Below the pieces are notes generated by a model. That model searched no databases. It was not told the origin of the DNA and saw only the letters and a list, made by a program, of their open reading frames with translations. Below, one piece after another: positions 1 to 8,928 of a DNA stretch of 64,000 bases (position 1 is its first letter; each line of letters starts with the position of its first letter). The DNA comes from Dokdonella sp. (GTDB lineage Bacteria > Pseudomonadota > Gammaproteobacteria > Xanthomonadales > Rhodanobacteraceae), in the NCBI GenBank assembly GCA_019634795.1, contig JAHCAR010000006.1:124001-188000 (forward strand). Reading direction: 5' to 3'. Position numbers and translations under genes: made by a program.

Positions 1-51
1 TAGATCAACAAAGCCCAGCGCGAGAAGAACCACGATCGACGCATCGCTCAT
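1..51 (-). CDS. possible 5' end of a membrane protein, cut by window edge
   Basis: On the minus strand an ATG at 51 opens a frame with no stop to the window edge. Its 17 residues read MSDASIVVLLALGFVDL, a hydrophobic run that could be a first membrane segment. It would be divergent from the S9 peptidase gene at 145. A GGAG lies only one base from the ATG, which is too close for a normal ribosome site. Too little is visible to name it. Confidence 0.3.
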   Translation of the reverse strand, partial: MSDASIVVLLALGFVDL

Positions 52-132
52 GCTCCGTGCGCCCAGGCACCTCTAGGCCAGGCACGGCGCTGTTTCAATC
101 CGCGCCGGTCACCGGGATAATCAAGGGCCAAC

Positions 133-139
133 AAGGAGG
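133..139 (+). promoter_or_regulatory. strong ribosome binding site of the S9 peptidase
   Basis: AAGGAGG ends five bases before the ATG at 145. It fixes the start of the peptidase gene. Confidence 0.7.
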
Positions 140-144
140 ATTCA

Positions 145-2406
145 ATGCGTGCGCTCTGGCTCGTCGTCATCCTGCTCTGCGCCAACCGCGTGAGCGCCGA
201 TTCGCTGACCATCGAGAGCATCTTCGCCGGTGGCGGGCTCGACGGCCCGGTGCCGCAGGCCCTCAAGATTTCCCCGGACGGCGCACGCGTGTCGTTCCTG
301 CGTGGTCGCAAGGACGACCAGAGTCGGCTTGATCTCTGGGAATACAACATCAAGGACAAGACCACGCGACGCCTCGTCGACGCCGACGCGCTCGACAGCG
401 GCGCCGAACTCAGCGATGCCGAAAAGGCCCGTCGCGAGCGTGCGCGCCGCGCCGGTCTCAGCGGCATCATCGATTACCAGTGGTCGCCGGACGGCAAGGC
501 GCTATTGTTTCCGCTGTCCGACAAACTTTATCTGTACACACTCGGCGCGGGCGATAAGGCGCTGCGCGAGTTGCCGACCGGCGGCGCCGTCATCGATCCG
601 CGCGTGTCGCCCAAGGGCGGCTTCGTTTCATTCGTTCGCGGGCAGAATCTCTGGGTCATCGACCTGGCCAGCGACAAGGCCAGCGCGCTGACCAGCGATG
701 GCGGCGGAACCATCCACAACGGCGAGGCCGAGTTCGTCGCCCAGGAGGAGATGGCACGCGACCGCGGTTACTGGTGGGCGCCCGACGATTCGGCGATCGC
801 CTTCGAACGCTACGATGAATCGGCGGTCGACATCGTCAAGCGCAGCGAGGTCTATGCCGAGCGCACCGAAGTCATCGAGCAGCGCTACCCGGCCGCCGGC
901 AAGGCCAATGTCACGGTCAAGCTCGGCCTGATCGCCCCGGCCGGCGGCGAGGCACGCTGGATCGACCTCGGCATCGACCCCGACATCTACCTCGCGCGCG
1001 TCGATTGGCTGGCCGATGCCAGGCGCCTCGCGTTTCAGGTCGAAACACGCAACCAGCAACGCCTCGAGTTGCGCATCGTCGAGACCGAGAGCCTCGAACA
1101 GCGCACCGTGCTGACCGAAAGCAGCGCGACCTGGCTCAACCTCAACGATGACCTGCGCTTCCTCGCCGACGGCAAGAGCCTGCTCTGGGCCAGCGAGCGC
1201 AGCGGTTACAAGCATCTGTACCTGTACGGGCTCGACGGCACGCTGCGCAACGCGGTCAGCGCCGGCGACTGGAACATCGACAAGCTGCTGGCGGTGGACG
1301 AGGGGGCGGCGACCGTCTACGTGCAGTCGAACCGCGACTTCGTTCCCGACACCCAGGTCTACGCACTCAAGCTCGACGGCAGCGAGGCCGACGCGCCGCG
1401 CCGCATCAGCCAGCGCGACGGCACACATACGACCACGTTTGCCGACGACGCGAGCTTCTACGTCGATACCTTCAGCAATCCGAAGACGCCGCCCCAGGTC
1501 AGCGTACGCAAACCCGACGGCAGCCTGCTCGCCTGGATCGAGCAGAATACGCTTGATGACACCCATCCCTATGCGCCGTACCGGGCCGCCGCGATCGAAC
1601 CGGAGTTCGGCACGCTCAAGGCCGACGATGGCCAGACGCTCTACTACCGCCTGTACAAGCCGGCCGGCTTCGATCCGGCCAAGCGCTACCCGGTCTTCAA
1701 CTACTACTATGGCGGCCCCGGCGTGCAGAAAGTGGTGCGGGCCTGGGGCGATTCCGGTTCGGCGCACGCCTCGCAGCAGGTCAGGTTCCTCGAGTACATG
1801 GCCCAGCAGGGCTATGTCGTGTTCACCCTCGACAACCGCGGCATGGCCCGTCGCGGGCGCAGCTTCTCGGACGTGATCTACCGCCAGCTCGGCAATGCCG
1901 AGGTGCTCGACCAGCTGGCCGGCATCCGCTGGCTCGCTGCGCAGCCCTGGGTCGACGCCGGGCGCATCGGCGTGTTCGGCTGGAGCTACGGCGGCTACAT
2001 GACGACGATGCTGCTGAGCAAGGCCTCGGACGCGATCGCCGGCGGCGTCGCGGTGGCCCCGGTCACCGACTGGTCGCTGTACGACACCCACTACACCGAA
2101 CGCTACCTGTCGACGCCGGCGGACAACCCGGCCGGTTACATCCGCAGCGCTCCGTTCGCCTGGCTCGATGGCCTGAGCTCGCGCCTGTTCCTCGTCCACG
2201 GCATGGCCGATGACAACGTGCTGTTCGAAAACTCGACCAAGCTGATGGCCGAATTGCAGCTGCGCGGCATCCAGTTCGACCTGATGACCTATCCGGGCGG
2301 CAAGCACGGCCTGGCCACGACGTCGATGCGCCTGCACGTCTATCATGCGATCGCCGACTGGTTCGATCGCAACATCAAGGCGCTGCCGAAGGACGCGGAC
2401 GGGTAG
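145..2406 (+). CDS. secreted prolyl oligopeptidase, S9B dipeptidyl-peptidase IV family
   Basis: A 753-residue serine peptidase. Residues 1-19 are a signal peptide ending at SADS, so it should act in the periplasm. The N-terminal half is the beta-propeller typical of DPP IV (WSPDGK-like blades). The C-terminal alpha/beta-hydrolase domain carries the nucleophile in GWSYGGY (Ser614), the acid in HGMADDNV (about Asp690) and the base in GGKHGL (His721), in the correct order. An N-terminal EE-containing stretch (AEFVAQEEMARDRGYWW) matches the double-Glu motif that anchors the substrate amino terminus in DPP IV enzymes. It probably removes X-Pro dipeptides from peptides. Length and motifs are normal for the family. 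The next gene follows after 38 bases. Confidence 0.93.
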   Translation: MRALWLVVILLCANRVSADSLTIESIFAGGGLDGPVPQALKISPDGARVSFLRGRKDDQSRLDLWEYNIKDKTTRRLVDADALDSGAELSDAEKARRERARRAGLSGIIDYQWSPDGKALLFPLSDKLYLYTLGAGDKALRELPTGGAVIDPRVSPKGGFVSFVRGQNLWVIDLASDKASALTSDGGGTIHNGEAEFVAQEEMARDRGYWWAPDDSAIAFERYDESAVDIVKRSEVYAERTEVIEQRYPAAGKANVTVKLGLIAPAGGEARWIDLGIDPDIYLARVDWLADARRLAFQVETRNQQRLELRIVETESLEQRTVLTESSATWLNLNDDLRFLADGKSLLWASERSGYKHLYLYGLDGTLRNAVSAGDWNIDKLLAVDEGAATVYVQSNRDFVPDTQVYALKLDGSEADAPRRISQRDGTHTTTFADDASFYVDTFSNPKTPPQVSVRKPDGSLLAWIEQNTLDDTHPYAPYRAAAIEPEFGTLKADDGQTLYYRLYKPAGFDPAKRYPVFNYYYGGPGVQKVVRAWGDSGSAHASQQVRFLEYMAQQGYVVFTLDNRGMARRGRSFSDVIYRQLGNAEVLDQLAGIRWLAAQPWVDAGRIGVFGWSYGGYMTTMLLSKASDAIAGGVAVAPVTDWSLYDTHYTERYLSTPADNPAGYIRSAPFAWLDGLSSRLFLVHGMADDNVLFENSTKLMAELQLRGIQFDLMTYPGGKHGLATTSMRLHVYHAIADWFDRNIKALPKDADG

Positions 2407-2444
2407 ACTTCGCGGCGCAAGGGTCTTTCGAGGGGAGTCCAGGC

Positions 2445-2978
2445 ATGCTGATCGCGGTGATCGTCGCGGGGCTCGCGCTGCTGCTCGGCGCCATCCTCAT
2501 CTTCAATCGGCTGGTCGCCGAGCGCAATCAGATGCGCGCCGCCTGGAGCGACATCGACGTGCAGTTGATGCGCCGGCACGACCTGACCCCGCAGCTGGTC
2601 ACCGCGGTCAAGGCCTATGCCGATCACGAACGCGCCACCCTGACCACGGTCAGCGAGTTGCGAACCCGCGCCGAGGCCGCCGCCGGCCTCGCCGACCGCG
2701 CCCGCCTCGAGGACGAGCTCGGCCGCCAGATCGAGCGCCTGCTGGCCCTGCAGGAAAGCTATCCCGATCTCAAGGCCAGCGAAAACTTCCTGCAGCTGCA
2801 GCGCGACCTCGTCGCAATCGAGGACCACCTGCAATACGCCCGTCGCTACTACAACGGCGCCGTACGTCAGCTCAACACCCGCATCGAGCATTTTCCCGAC
2901 CTGATCGTGGCCCGTCTGGCCGGCTTTCAACGTGGAGAATTCTTCGAAGCCAACGCGCAAACGAGGAGCCCGCCATGA
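2445..2978 (+). CDS. LemA family protein
   Basis: A 177-residue protein with one N-terminal membrane segment (residues 3-20) followed by a helical domain. The NRLVAERN...AWSDIDVQLMRRHDL pattern is diagnostic of LemA. The biochemical role of LemA proteins is not settled. Its ATGA overlap with the DUF2207 gene at 2975 shows translational coupling, and LemA/DUF2207 pairs are common in proteobacteria. The start is supported by AGGGGAG eight bases upstream. Confidence 0.9.
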   Translation: MLIAVIVAGLALLLGAILIFNRLVAERNQMRAAWSDIDVQLMRRHDLTPQLVTAVKAYADHERATLTTVSELRTRAEAAAGLADRARLEDELGRQIERLLALQESYPDLKASENFLQLQRDLVAIEDHLQYARRYYNGAVRQLNTRIEHFPDLIVARLAGFQRGEFFEANAQTRSPP

Positions 2979-4870
2979 TCCGCACGATCGCCCTGATGCT
3001 GGTCCTGTTCTGCAGCCTTGCGGCGCATGCCGACGAGCGCATCCTGCTGTTCCACAGCGACATCGTGATCGCCGCCGACTCGACCATGACCGTGACCGAG
3101 ACGATCCGCGTGCGCGCCGAAGGCAACCGCATCCGCCGCGGCATCTACCGCGATTTTCCGACCCACTACCAGGATCGATACGGAAACCGCGTCAACGTGC
3201 TGTTCGAGCCGCTCGACGTCAGCCGCGACGGCAAGCCCGAGAAATGGCACGCCGAGGGGCTCTCGAACGGCGTGCGCGTCTACTTCGGCGACCCCGAGGT
3301 CTATCTCGGCAGCGGCGAGTTCAGCTACACGTTCCGCTATCGCACGGCGCGCCAGCTCGGCTTCTTCGAGGACCACGACGAGCTCTACTGGAACGTGACC
3401 GGCAATGGCTGGGACTTCTTCATCGACGAGGCCAGCGCAAGCGTGCACCTGCCCGGCAATCCGCCGCGGGACAGCATCCGGGTCGAGGGCTATACCGGAC
3501 CGCAAGGGGCCAAGGGCCAGGACTATACCGCCGCGACGGGAACCGATGGCGGCCACGCCAGGATAGCGACCACGCGTCCACTGCCGCCGCACAACGGCCT
3601 GACCGTAGTCGTCAGCTTTCCCAAGAGCCTCGTCAAGCCGCCCGATCTGACCCGCAACCTGAGCTGGTTTGCCGCCGACAACCGGCGCGAGGCGGTCATG
3701 GCGATCGGCCTGCTGGTCCTGACCGGGTTCCTCTACCTGCAATGGCGGCGGGTCGGGCGCGATCCGAAGGGTGGCGTCGTCATTCCCGAGTACGATCCGC
3801 CGCCCGGTCTGTCGCCGGCCGCGGTGCGCTACATCCGGCGCATGGCCTATGACGACCGCTGCTTCGCCGCCGACATGGTCGCGCTCGGCGTGCGCGGCAA
3901 CGTGCGCATCCGCAAGGGCGGCAAATCCGACTACTCGATCGAGCGCATGCCGGGTGGCCATCCCTCCAGCGACCTGCCCGAGTCGGAACGCACCCTCTAC
4001 GAAGGCCTGCTCGGCAGCCGCAGCTCGCTCGAATTCGACGACAAGAACCACGCGATCATTGGTCCGGCCCGCAGCGCCCACCAGAAGCTGCTCGACTCGA
4101 CCCAGGCCAAACCGAATTTCCGTCGCAACGACGGCATCGGCTGCCTCGGCGGCCTGATCTCGATCGCCGCGATCGTGGCCGCCTTCCTGATCGATCCGCT
4201 GTCGGTCAACGCGCCGGTCATCGTGCCGACCGTCATCGTCTTTATCGTTGCCACGGTCCTCAGCAGCATCGTGCTCAACGCCGTGATCGCCTGGAAGGAT
4301 GGCCGGCGACCGATCGGCCTGATCATCGGCGCGATCATCGTCGGCGCGATCCTGCTCGTCGCCGCCGGCTTCCTGAGCTACACCACGAGCGTCCTCTGCG
4401 CGCTGCTGGTCGCCTTGCTGTCCGCCGTACAGGTGCCGTTCGCGCACTGGATGAGGGCACCGACGGTAGCCGGGCGCAAGCTGCTCGACCGCATCGAAGG
4501 CCTGCGTCTCTATCTCGGCGTCGCCGAACGCGACGACCTGGCCAGGGCCAAGGCGCCACCGATGAGCGTCGACGAATACCAGCGTCTGCTGCCCTACGCA
4601 CTTGCCCTCGATGTCGAAAAGACCTGGGGTGACCAGCTCGCCGCGGCGATCGGACCCGCCGCGGTCGCCGCCGCGGCCGCCGGCATGGCCTGGTACGCGG
4701 CCAGCGATTCGAGCCGCGGCTTCGACGCCAGCAGTTTCGGCAGCTCGCTCGGCTCGAGCCTGAGCAGCGCGATCAGCTCCTCGGCCAGTCCGCCCGGATC
4801 CTCATCCGGTGGCGGTGGCGGCGGTTCCTCGGGCGGCGGTGGCGGCGGCGGCGGCGGCGGGGGGTGGTGA
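2975..4870 (+). CDS. DUF2207 family membrane protein with Gly/Ser-rich tail
   Basis: A 631-residue protein, starting at the ATG that overlaps the lemA stop. It has a signal peptide (residues 1-19), a DUF2207 beta-rich extracytoplasmic domain (YRDFPTHY, ELYWNVTGNGWDF), a membrane segment near 235-255, a cytoplasmic part, two further membrane segments around 395-470, and a low-complexity C-terminus of Gly and Ser ending in Trp. The Gly-rich tail is characteristic of the family (YciQ-like). Function is unknown. The coupling to lemA suggests a shared envelope role. Confidence 0.88.
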   Translation: MIRTIALMLVLFCSLAAHADERILLFHSDIVIAADSTMTVTETIRVRAEGNRIRRGIYRDFPTHYQDRYGNRVNVLFEPLDVSRDGKPEKWHAEGLSNGVRVYFGDPEVYLGSGEFSYTFRYRTARQLGFFEDHDELYWNVTGNGWDFFIDEASASVHLPGNPPRDSIRVEGYTGPQGAKGQDYTAATGTDGGHARIATTRPLPPHNGLTVVVSFPKSLVKPPDLTRNLSWFAADNRREAVMAIGLLVLTGFLYLQWRRVGRDPKGGVVIPEYDPPPGLSPAAVRYIRRMAYDDRCFAADMVALGVRGNVRIRKGGKSDYSIERMPGGHPSSDLPESERTLYEGLLGSRSSLEFDDKNHAIIGPARSAHQKLLDSTQAKPNFRRNDGIGCLGGLISIAAIVAAFLIDPLSVNAPVIVPTVIVFIVATVLSSIVLNAVIAWKDGRRPIGLIIGAIIVGAILLVAAGFLSYTTSVLCALLVALLSAVQVPFAHWMRAPTVAGRKLLDRIEGLRLYLGVAERDDLARAKAPPMSVDEYQRLLPYALALDVEKTWGDQLAAAIGPAAVAAAAAGMAWYAASDSSRGFDASSFGSSLGSSLSSAISSSASPPGSSSGGGGGGSSGGGGGGGGGGGW

Positions 4871-4877
4871 ACGAAGG

Positions 4878-4984
4878 CCGGGAATGGGGAATGGAGAATG
4901 GAGAATCGAAAGAGCCAAGCAGGAAACGAAACGATTCGGATCCATGCGGTTAACGCCTCCCCATTCCCTATTCTCCATTCCCGG
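4878..4984. repeat. GGGAATGGGGAAT-type inverted repeat, copy 1
   Basis: A G-rich arm (4879-4908) made of GGGAATGG/GGAGAATGG units is followed after about 50 bases by its complementary arm (4959-4984). Together they could form a large hairpin between the convergent DUF2207 and DUF971 genes. The same sequence recurs at 5349, 6131, 7582 and 40847. Confidence 0.7.
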
Positions 4985-4989
4985 CGCCA

Positions 4990-5343
4990 TCAGGCGCACC
5001 GTGATTTCCCCGCTGCCTCGAGCGCGGCCAGATACTCCGCCCAGTTCTTCGCCTGATCGCGGCCGAGCTCGTAGAGCGTGTCCCAGGAAAAGATGCCGGT
5101 CTGGTGGCCGTCGCTGAACTTGAGCAGGACGGCGTAGTTGCCGACCGGCACGATCTCGTCGATGGCGACGTCGATCTTGCCGGCGACGAGGACCTTCTGG
5201 CCCGGACCATGTCCCTGAACTTCCGCGCTCGGCGAGTTGACCCGCAGGTATTCGGCCGGCAACCGGAACACCTCGCCATCGTCGAAACCGACTTCGAGCG
5301 CGTGCGAGGCGCGATGCAGGGTCAGCTGGGTGGGGGTGGGCAT
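4990..5343 (-). CDS. DUF971 (GBBH-like N-terminal domain) protein
   Basis: A 117-residue single-domain protein of the DUF971 family, the fold also found at the N-terminus of gamma-butyrobetaine hydroxylase. Motifs seen are FRLPAEYLR...SPSAEVQGHG near residues 26-46 and the GNYAVLLKFSDGH...FSWDTLYELG block. In related genomes the gene lies next to hslUV, as here. Some family members are linked to iron-sulfur protein maturation, but nothing in this sequence tests that. Confidence 0.85.
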   Translation of the reverse strand: MPTPTQLTLHRASHALEVGFDDGEVFRLPAEYLRVNSPSAEVQGHGPGQKVLVAGKIDVAIDEIVPVGNYAVLLKFSDGHQTGIFSWDTLYELGRDQAKNWAEYLAALEAAGKSRCA

Positions 5344-5348
5344 GTTTT

Positions 5349-5468
5349 ATCGGGAATGGGGAATGGGGAATCGGGAATGGGGAATCGGGAATGGGTCAAG
5401 CAGGAGCGGCCGACCGCCGTCTTGGGCTTTTGCCTTCCAATTCCCTATTCCCCATTCTCCATTCCCGG
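5349..5468. repeat. GGGAATGGGGAAT-type inverted repeat, copy 2
   Basis: The left arm (5350-5394) has five tandem GGGAATNGG units. The right arm (5436-5468) is complementary. It sits between the DUF971 gene and the next minus-strand gene. Confidence 0.7.
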
Positions 5469-5471
5469 CCC

Positions 5472-6086
5472 TTAGTGCACCGAATCCGACGCCGGCATGC
5501 GCGGGCTCATCGGATCGGTCGGTGTGCCGGCGACCAGCCACAGCGCATCGAGGTAGCCGGTGCCGAAGCCGATCGAGGCGATTTCGTCGAAGCCGTAGTC
5601 GCCGGCATCGGCATGCCAGTGTGCATTCGGATCGACCTCGCGCAACAGCAGGGCATCGTTCTCGATGCCGACCAGCTGGCCGATGTAGCTGACCTCACCG
5701 TCCTCGTCCTCGATCACATTGACCGACAACAGCGGCGCGAATCGCATCGCCGCCTCGGCGATCGCCGCCCAGCTGTCGAGCGGGAAATCCTCGGGGATGG
5801 CCAGCGGTTCATTGCGCAGGGCCAGCGCTTTCTCGACGAATTCGCGCGAGGGATCTTCCTCGACCTGGGTCAGGTCGGCGATCGAGAGCACGACATAGCC
5901 ATCGAAGCGCATGGCGTCGCCGACCTCGGCGATCAGGCAGAATTCGCGCGAGAGGCCGACCACATAGCCGTGGATCCAGCCCGGCTGGACCCGCTCGCGG
6001 GCAAAACGCATCGGAATTCGCTGCTCGAGGGCTTCGCGCAGGAGCACGCGGATGCCGCGGGATTTGAAAGGAACAACAGTACTCAT
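5472..6086 (-). CDS. conserved hypothetical protein, soluble, acidic
   Basis: A 204-residue protein of unknown function, starting at the ATG giving MSTVVPFKSRG. A longer upstream frame exists only because it reads through the neighbouring repeat. The N-terminal part (GIRVLLREALEQRIPMRF...GYVVGLSREFCLIAEV) and a later GQLVGIENDALLLREV segment look like two related small beta folds, suggesting an internal duplication. No signal peptide, membrane segment or catalytic motif is seen. It lies between DUF971 and hslU, separated from both by hairpin repeats. Confidence 0.7.
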   Translation of the reverse strand: MSTVVPFKSRGIRVLLREALEQRIPMRFARERVQPGWIHGYVVGLSREFCLIAEVGDAMRFDGYVVLSIADLTQVEEDPSREFVEKALALRNEPLAIPEDFPLDSWAAIAEAAMRFAPLLSVNVIEDEDGEVSYIGQLVGIENDALLLREVDPNAHWHADAGDYGFDEIASIGFGTGYLDALWLVAGTPTDPMSPRMPASDSVH

Positions 6087-6130
6087 GGGGCTATGGTCGG
6101 ATGAATGGCGTGCCGCTGCAACTGCAGCGG

Positions 6131-6232
6131 CGGGAATGGGGAATAGGGAATGGGGAATCGGTAACGGCAAACGGCGTCAGATCGCGGTGTTCGCTTCAAA
6201 CCATTCTCCATTCCCTATTCTCCATTCCCGGC
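6131..6232. repeat. GGGAATGGGGAAT-type inverted repeat, copy 3
   Basis: The arms at 6131-6161 and 6202-6232 are complementary. The copy separates hslU (ending at 6235) from the upstream end of the 5472-6086 gene. Confidence 0.7.
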
Positions 6233-6234
6233 CA

Positions 6235-7572
6235 CTACAGGATGTACCGCGACAGATCCTCGTCCTTGACCAGTTCGCCGAGATGGGCGTCGACGTAGGC
6301 CGCGTCGATGCTGAACGAGCCGCCGTCGTGGTCGGAGGCGGTGAACGAGATCTCGTCGAGCAGGCGTTCGAGGACGGTGTGCAGGCGTCGCGCACCGATG
6401 TTCTCGGTGCGCTCGTTGACCTGGAAGGCGACCTCGGCGAGGCGCTTGATGCCGTCGTCGGTGAACGCGAGCTTGACGCCCTCGGTGGCGAGCAAGGCGG
6501 TGTACTGCTTGGTCAGGGCGTGCTGCGGTTCGCTCAGGATGCGGCGGAAATCATCGGCGGTCAGGGCGCCGAGCTCGACCCGGATCGGAAAGCGGCCCTG
6601 CAGCTCGGGAATCAGGTCGGACGGCTTGGCCAGCGAAAAAGCGCCCGAGGCGATGAACAGGATGTGATCGGTACGCACGATGCCGTGCTTGGTCGTCACC
6701 GTCGAGCCTTCGACCAGCGGCAACAGGTCGCGCTGCACGCCTTCGCGACTGACCCCGGCGCCGCTGAACTCGCCGCGCTGTGCGACCTTGTCGATCTCGT
6801 CGATGAAGACGATGCCGTTCTGCTCGCAGTTCTCGATTGCCTTCTGCTTGATCTCCTCGTCGTTGACCAGCTTGCCGGCCTCTTCCTCGATCAGCAGCGG
6901 GCGCGCCTGGGCGACGCTGAGCTTGCGCTTCTGCGTGCGTGAGCCGGACAGCGATTGGAACATGCCATGCAGCTGGTTGGTCATCTCCTCCATGCCAGGC
7001 GGGGCCATGATCTCGACGCCGATGTTGAGCGCCACCTCGATTTCGATTTCGCGCTCGTCGAGCTGGCCTTCGCGGTATTGCTTGAGCAGCTTCTGCCGCG
7101 TCTCCGCCGCGCGCTCGTCGGGTTGGGCCGGTTCATTGGCGAAGCCGACCGTCTGCCGGCGCGGCAGCAGCGCATCGAGGATGCGGTCCTCGGCGCGATC
7201 CTCGGCCTGGCTGCGCACGCGCGCCTTGGCCTGCTCGCGCGCCATCTTCACCGCCGCTTCGGCGAGGTCGCGGATGATCTGCTCGACATCCTTGCCGACA
7301 TAGCCGACCTCGGTGAACTTGGTCGCCTCGACCTTTATGAACGGCGCGTTCGCCAGTGCGGCGAGGCGGCGCGCGATCTCGGTCTTGCCGACTCCGGTCG
7401 GCCCGATCATGAGGATGTTCTTCGGCGTCACCTCGTTGCGCAGTTCGGCATCGAGCTGCATGCGCCGCCAGCGATTGCGCAAGGCGATCGAGACCGCGCG
7501 CTTGGCCGCATTCTGGCCGATGATGTAGCGGTCGAGCTCGTGGACGATTTCGCGGGGGGTCATTTCTTGCAT
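6235..7572 (-). CDS. hslU: HslU, ATPase subunit of the HslUV protease
   Basis: A 445-residue AAA+ unfoldase that feeds unfolded proteins to the HslV peptidase in the cytoplasm. The N-terminus [20 protein letters not shown] matches the family start. Walker A is GPTGVGKT (residues 57-64), the intermediate I-domain follows (about 110-240, [16 protein letters not shown]), Walker B is IVFIDEIDK, and the C-terminal sensor-2 region includes [13 protein letters not shown]. The C-terminus ...EDLSRYIL is the conserved tail that docks into HslV. It lies 91 bases downstream of hslV, with a hairpin repeat in the gap, so the two may be separately stabilised transcripts. Confidence 0.98.
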   Translation of the reverse strand: MQEMTPREIVHELDRYIIGQNAAKRAVSIALRNRWRRMQLDAELRNEVTPKNILMIGPTGVGKTEIARRLAALANAPFIKVEATKFTEVGYVGKDVEQIIRDLAEAAVKMAREQAKARVRSQAEDRAEDRILDALLPRRQTVGFANEPAQPDERAAETRQKLLKQYREGQLDEREIEIEVALNIGVEIMAPPGMEEMTNQLHGMFQSLSGSRTQKRKLSVAQARPLLIEEEAGKLVNDEEIKQKAIENCEQNGIVFIDEIDKVAQRGEFSGAGVSREGVQRDLLPLVEGSTVTTKHGIVRTDHILFIASGAFSLAKPSDLIPELQGRFPIRVELGALTADDFRRILSEPQHALTKQYTALLATEGVKLAFTDDGIKRLAEVAFQVNERTENIGARRLHTVLERLLDEISFTASDHDGGSFSIDAAYVDAHLGELVKDEDLSRYIL

Positions 7573-7581
7573 GTTATGAAG

Positions 7582-7683
7582 CCGGGAATGGGGAATGGAG
7601 AATCGGGAATGGTAAAAGCTGCAGGTAAGGTACAGAGATACGGGTTTCGGCCATTACGATTCCCTATTCCCCATTCCCGACTC
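7582..7683. repeat. GGGAATGGGGAAT-type inverted repeat, copy 4
   Basis: The G-rich arm is 7582-7612 and the complementary arm 7655-7683. The right arm overlaps the last codons and stop of hslV. It lies in the hslV-hslU gap. Confidence 0.7.
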
Positions 7684-8215
7684 CCAGCTCCTCCACAGTC
7701 ACATTGCCGTTCGTATAGATGCAGATGTCGCCGGCGATCCTGAGCGCCTGTTCGACGATCGTGCGCGCATCGAGCTCGGTGTTTTCGATCAGGGCCTTGG
7801 CCGCGGCCTGGGCGTAGGGGCCGCCGGAGCCGATCGCGATCAGGCCGTTCTCCGGTTCGACGACATCGCCATTGCCCGAAATCAGCAGCGAGGCGTCCTT
7901 GTCGGCGACGGCGAGCATGGCTTCGAGACGGCCGAGGCGGCGATCGGTGCGCCAGTCCTTGGCCAGCTCGACCGCGGCCCGGGTCAGGTTGCCGCTGAAG
8001 CGCTCGAGCTTCTGTTCGAACAGTTCGAACAGGGTGAATGCATCGGCGGTCGCGCCGGCGAAGCCGGCCAGCACGTCGCCCTTGCCGAGGCGGCGCAGCT
8101 TGCGCGCGTTGGCCTTCATGATCGTGTTGCCGAGGGTGACCTGGCCGTCGCCGCCGATGACGACCCGGCCGCCGCGGCGCACGGAGACTATGGTGGTGGC
8201 GTGGAACGATTCCAT
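7664..8215 (-). CDS. hslV: HslV, proteolytic subunit of the HslUV protease
   Basis: A 183-residue threonine peptidase of the proteasome-beta fold. The protein starts [16 protein letters not shown]. The active nucleophile would be the first Thr of TTIVS (Thr7) after removal of a six-residue propeptide, as in other Xanthomonadales; enterobacterial HslV has only Met before the Thr. The conserved block around [15 protein letters not shown] and the motif [12 protein letters not shown] are present. The last residues (GVGNGE) and the stop codon are written by the adjacent repeat. A farther upstream in-frame start is unlikely because it adds 25 unrelated residues. Confidence 0.97.
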   Translation of the reverse strand: MESFHATTIVSVRRGGRVVIGGDGQVTLGNTIMKANARKLRRLGKGDVLAGFAGATADAFTLFELFEQKLERFSGNLTRAAVELAKDWRTDRRLGRLEAMLAVADKDASLLISGNGDVVEPENGLIAIGSGGPYAQAAAKALIENTELDARTIVEQALRIAGDICIYTNGNVTVEELGVGNGE

Positions 8216-8327
8216 CGGGACTCCGCGAACGGCTGGGAAACGCCTATCTGGGGGCCTGGCGCGCCATTCCAAGGGTTTGCGCGCGGACACGGCCCGGCAC
8301 GCACATGATTCTTCGGAGCGATCGAAA

Positions 8328-8350
8328 GAGGCCGGCGCGAGGCCGGCCTC
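8328..8350 (-). terminator. hairpin after the PRC-barrel gene
   Basis: A perfect 9-bp stem (GAGGCCGGC / GCCGGCCTC) with a 5-base loop lies 26 bases past the stop of the PRC-barrel gene. On the minus strand only three T follow, so it is a weak candidate intrinsic terminator. Confidence 0.4.
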
Positions 8351-8375
8351 CGAGGGCGCGATGCGGACTGTAAGC

Positions 8376-8714
8376 TTACTGGTACCAGTTGCCGATGCTG
8401 GTCGTGAACGCGGGATCGGCGAAATTCGGCCAGTTGTCCTTGTCGAAGCCCGGCGCGTCCTTCAGGCGCTCCTTGCTGACGTTCAGCACGAGCTTGTGGT
8501 TTTCGTGGTCGATGCTGAACGCACTCCACGGCACGGCGAACAGCTTGTCGCCGAGGCCGAGGATTCCGCCGTAGGAAACGACCCCATAGGCGATCTTCCC
8601 GCTGGCGGTGTCCATCATGATTTCCTTGAGGTCGCCGAGCGACTCGTTCTGCGGATTGCGGATGCCGTCACCGATCAGCGTGGTTGCCGACATGAAGCGT
8701 GCTGTATTGGCCAT
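8376..8714 (-). CDS. PRC-barrel domain protein
   Basis: A 112-residue soluble protein with one PRC-barrel domain (residues about 10-80: [24 protein letters not shown]...YGVVSYGG). PRC-barrels are small beta-barrels found in photosynthetic reaction centre H subunits, RimM and many stress proteins, usually as protein or RNA docking modules. The start is supported by AAGGAGAAA on the minus strand just upstream. It stands alone between hslV and xerC. The role here is unknown; stress-inducible paralogs are common in this group. Confidence 0.85.
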   Translation of the reverse strand: MANTARFMSATTLIGDGIRNPQNESLGDLKEIMMDTASGKIAYGVVSYGGILGLGDKLFAVPWSAFSIDHENHKLVLNVSKERLKDAPGFDKDNWPNFADPAFTTSIGNWYQ

Positions 8715-8928
8715 CAGTATTTCTCCTTGAGTGCGGACGCATCGGGATCGATGCCGTCCTGTGCTTCAAGGCTGCAGGGTCGAAGCTGAACCCGGCACGT
8801 AATTGCATTTTTCGCATTCACCGCATCGTCAGTTTGATCAGTCCATCGCTGGCGTGCATTGGCCGGCCATTCAGCGAGAAAGCTCGCCGCGGCACGCGCG
8901 CAACAACACGTGCTGGGCGTGCGCCGGA

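Noticed and set aside
628-2346. Long open frame on the minus strand across the S9 peptidase gene
   Set aside because: It is the antisense shadow of a high-GC gene; the plus frame has motifs, signal peptide and ribosome site.
2927-4447. Long minus-strand frame opposite the DUF2207 gene
   Set aside because: Composition rich in Asp, His, Arg and Gly typical of antisense frames; no domain and the plus frame is a known family.
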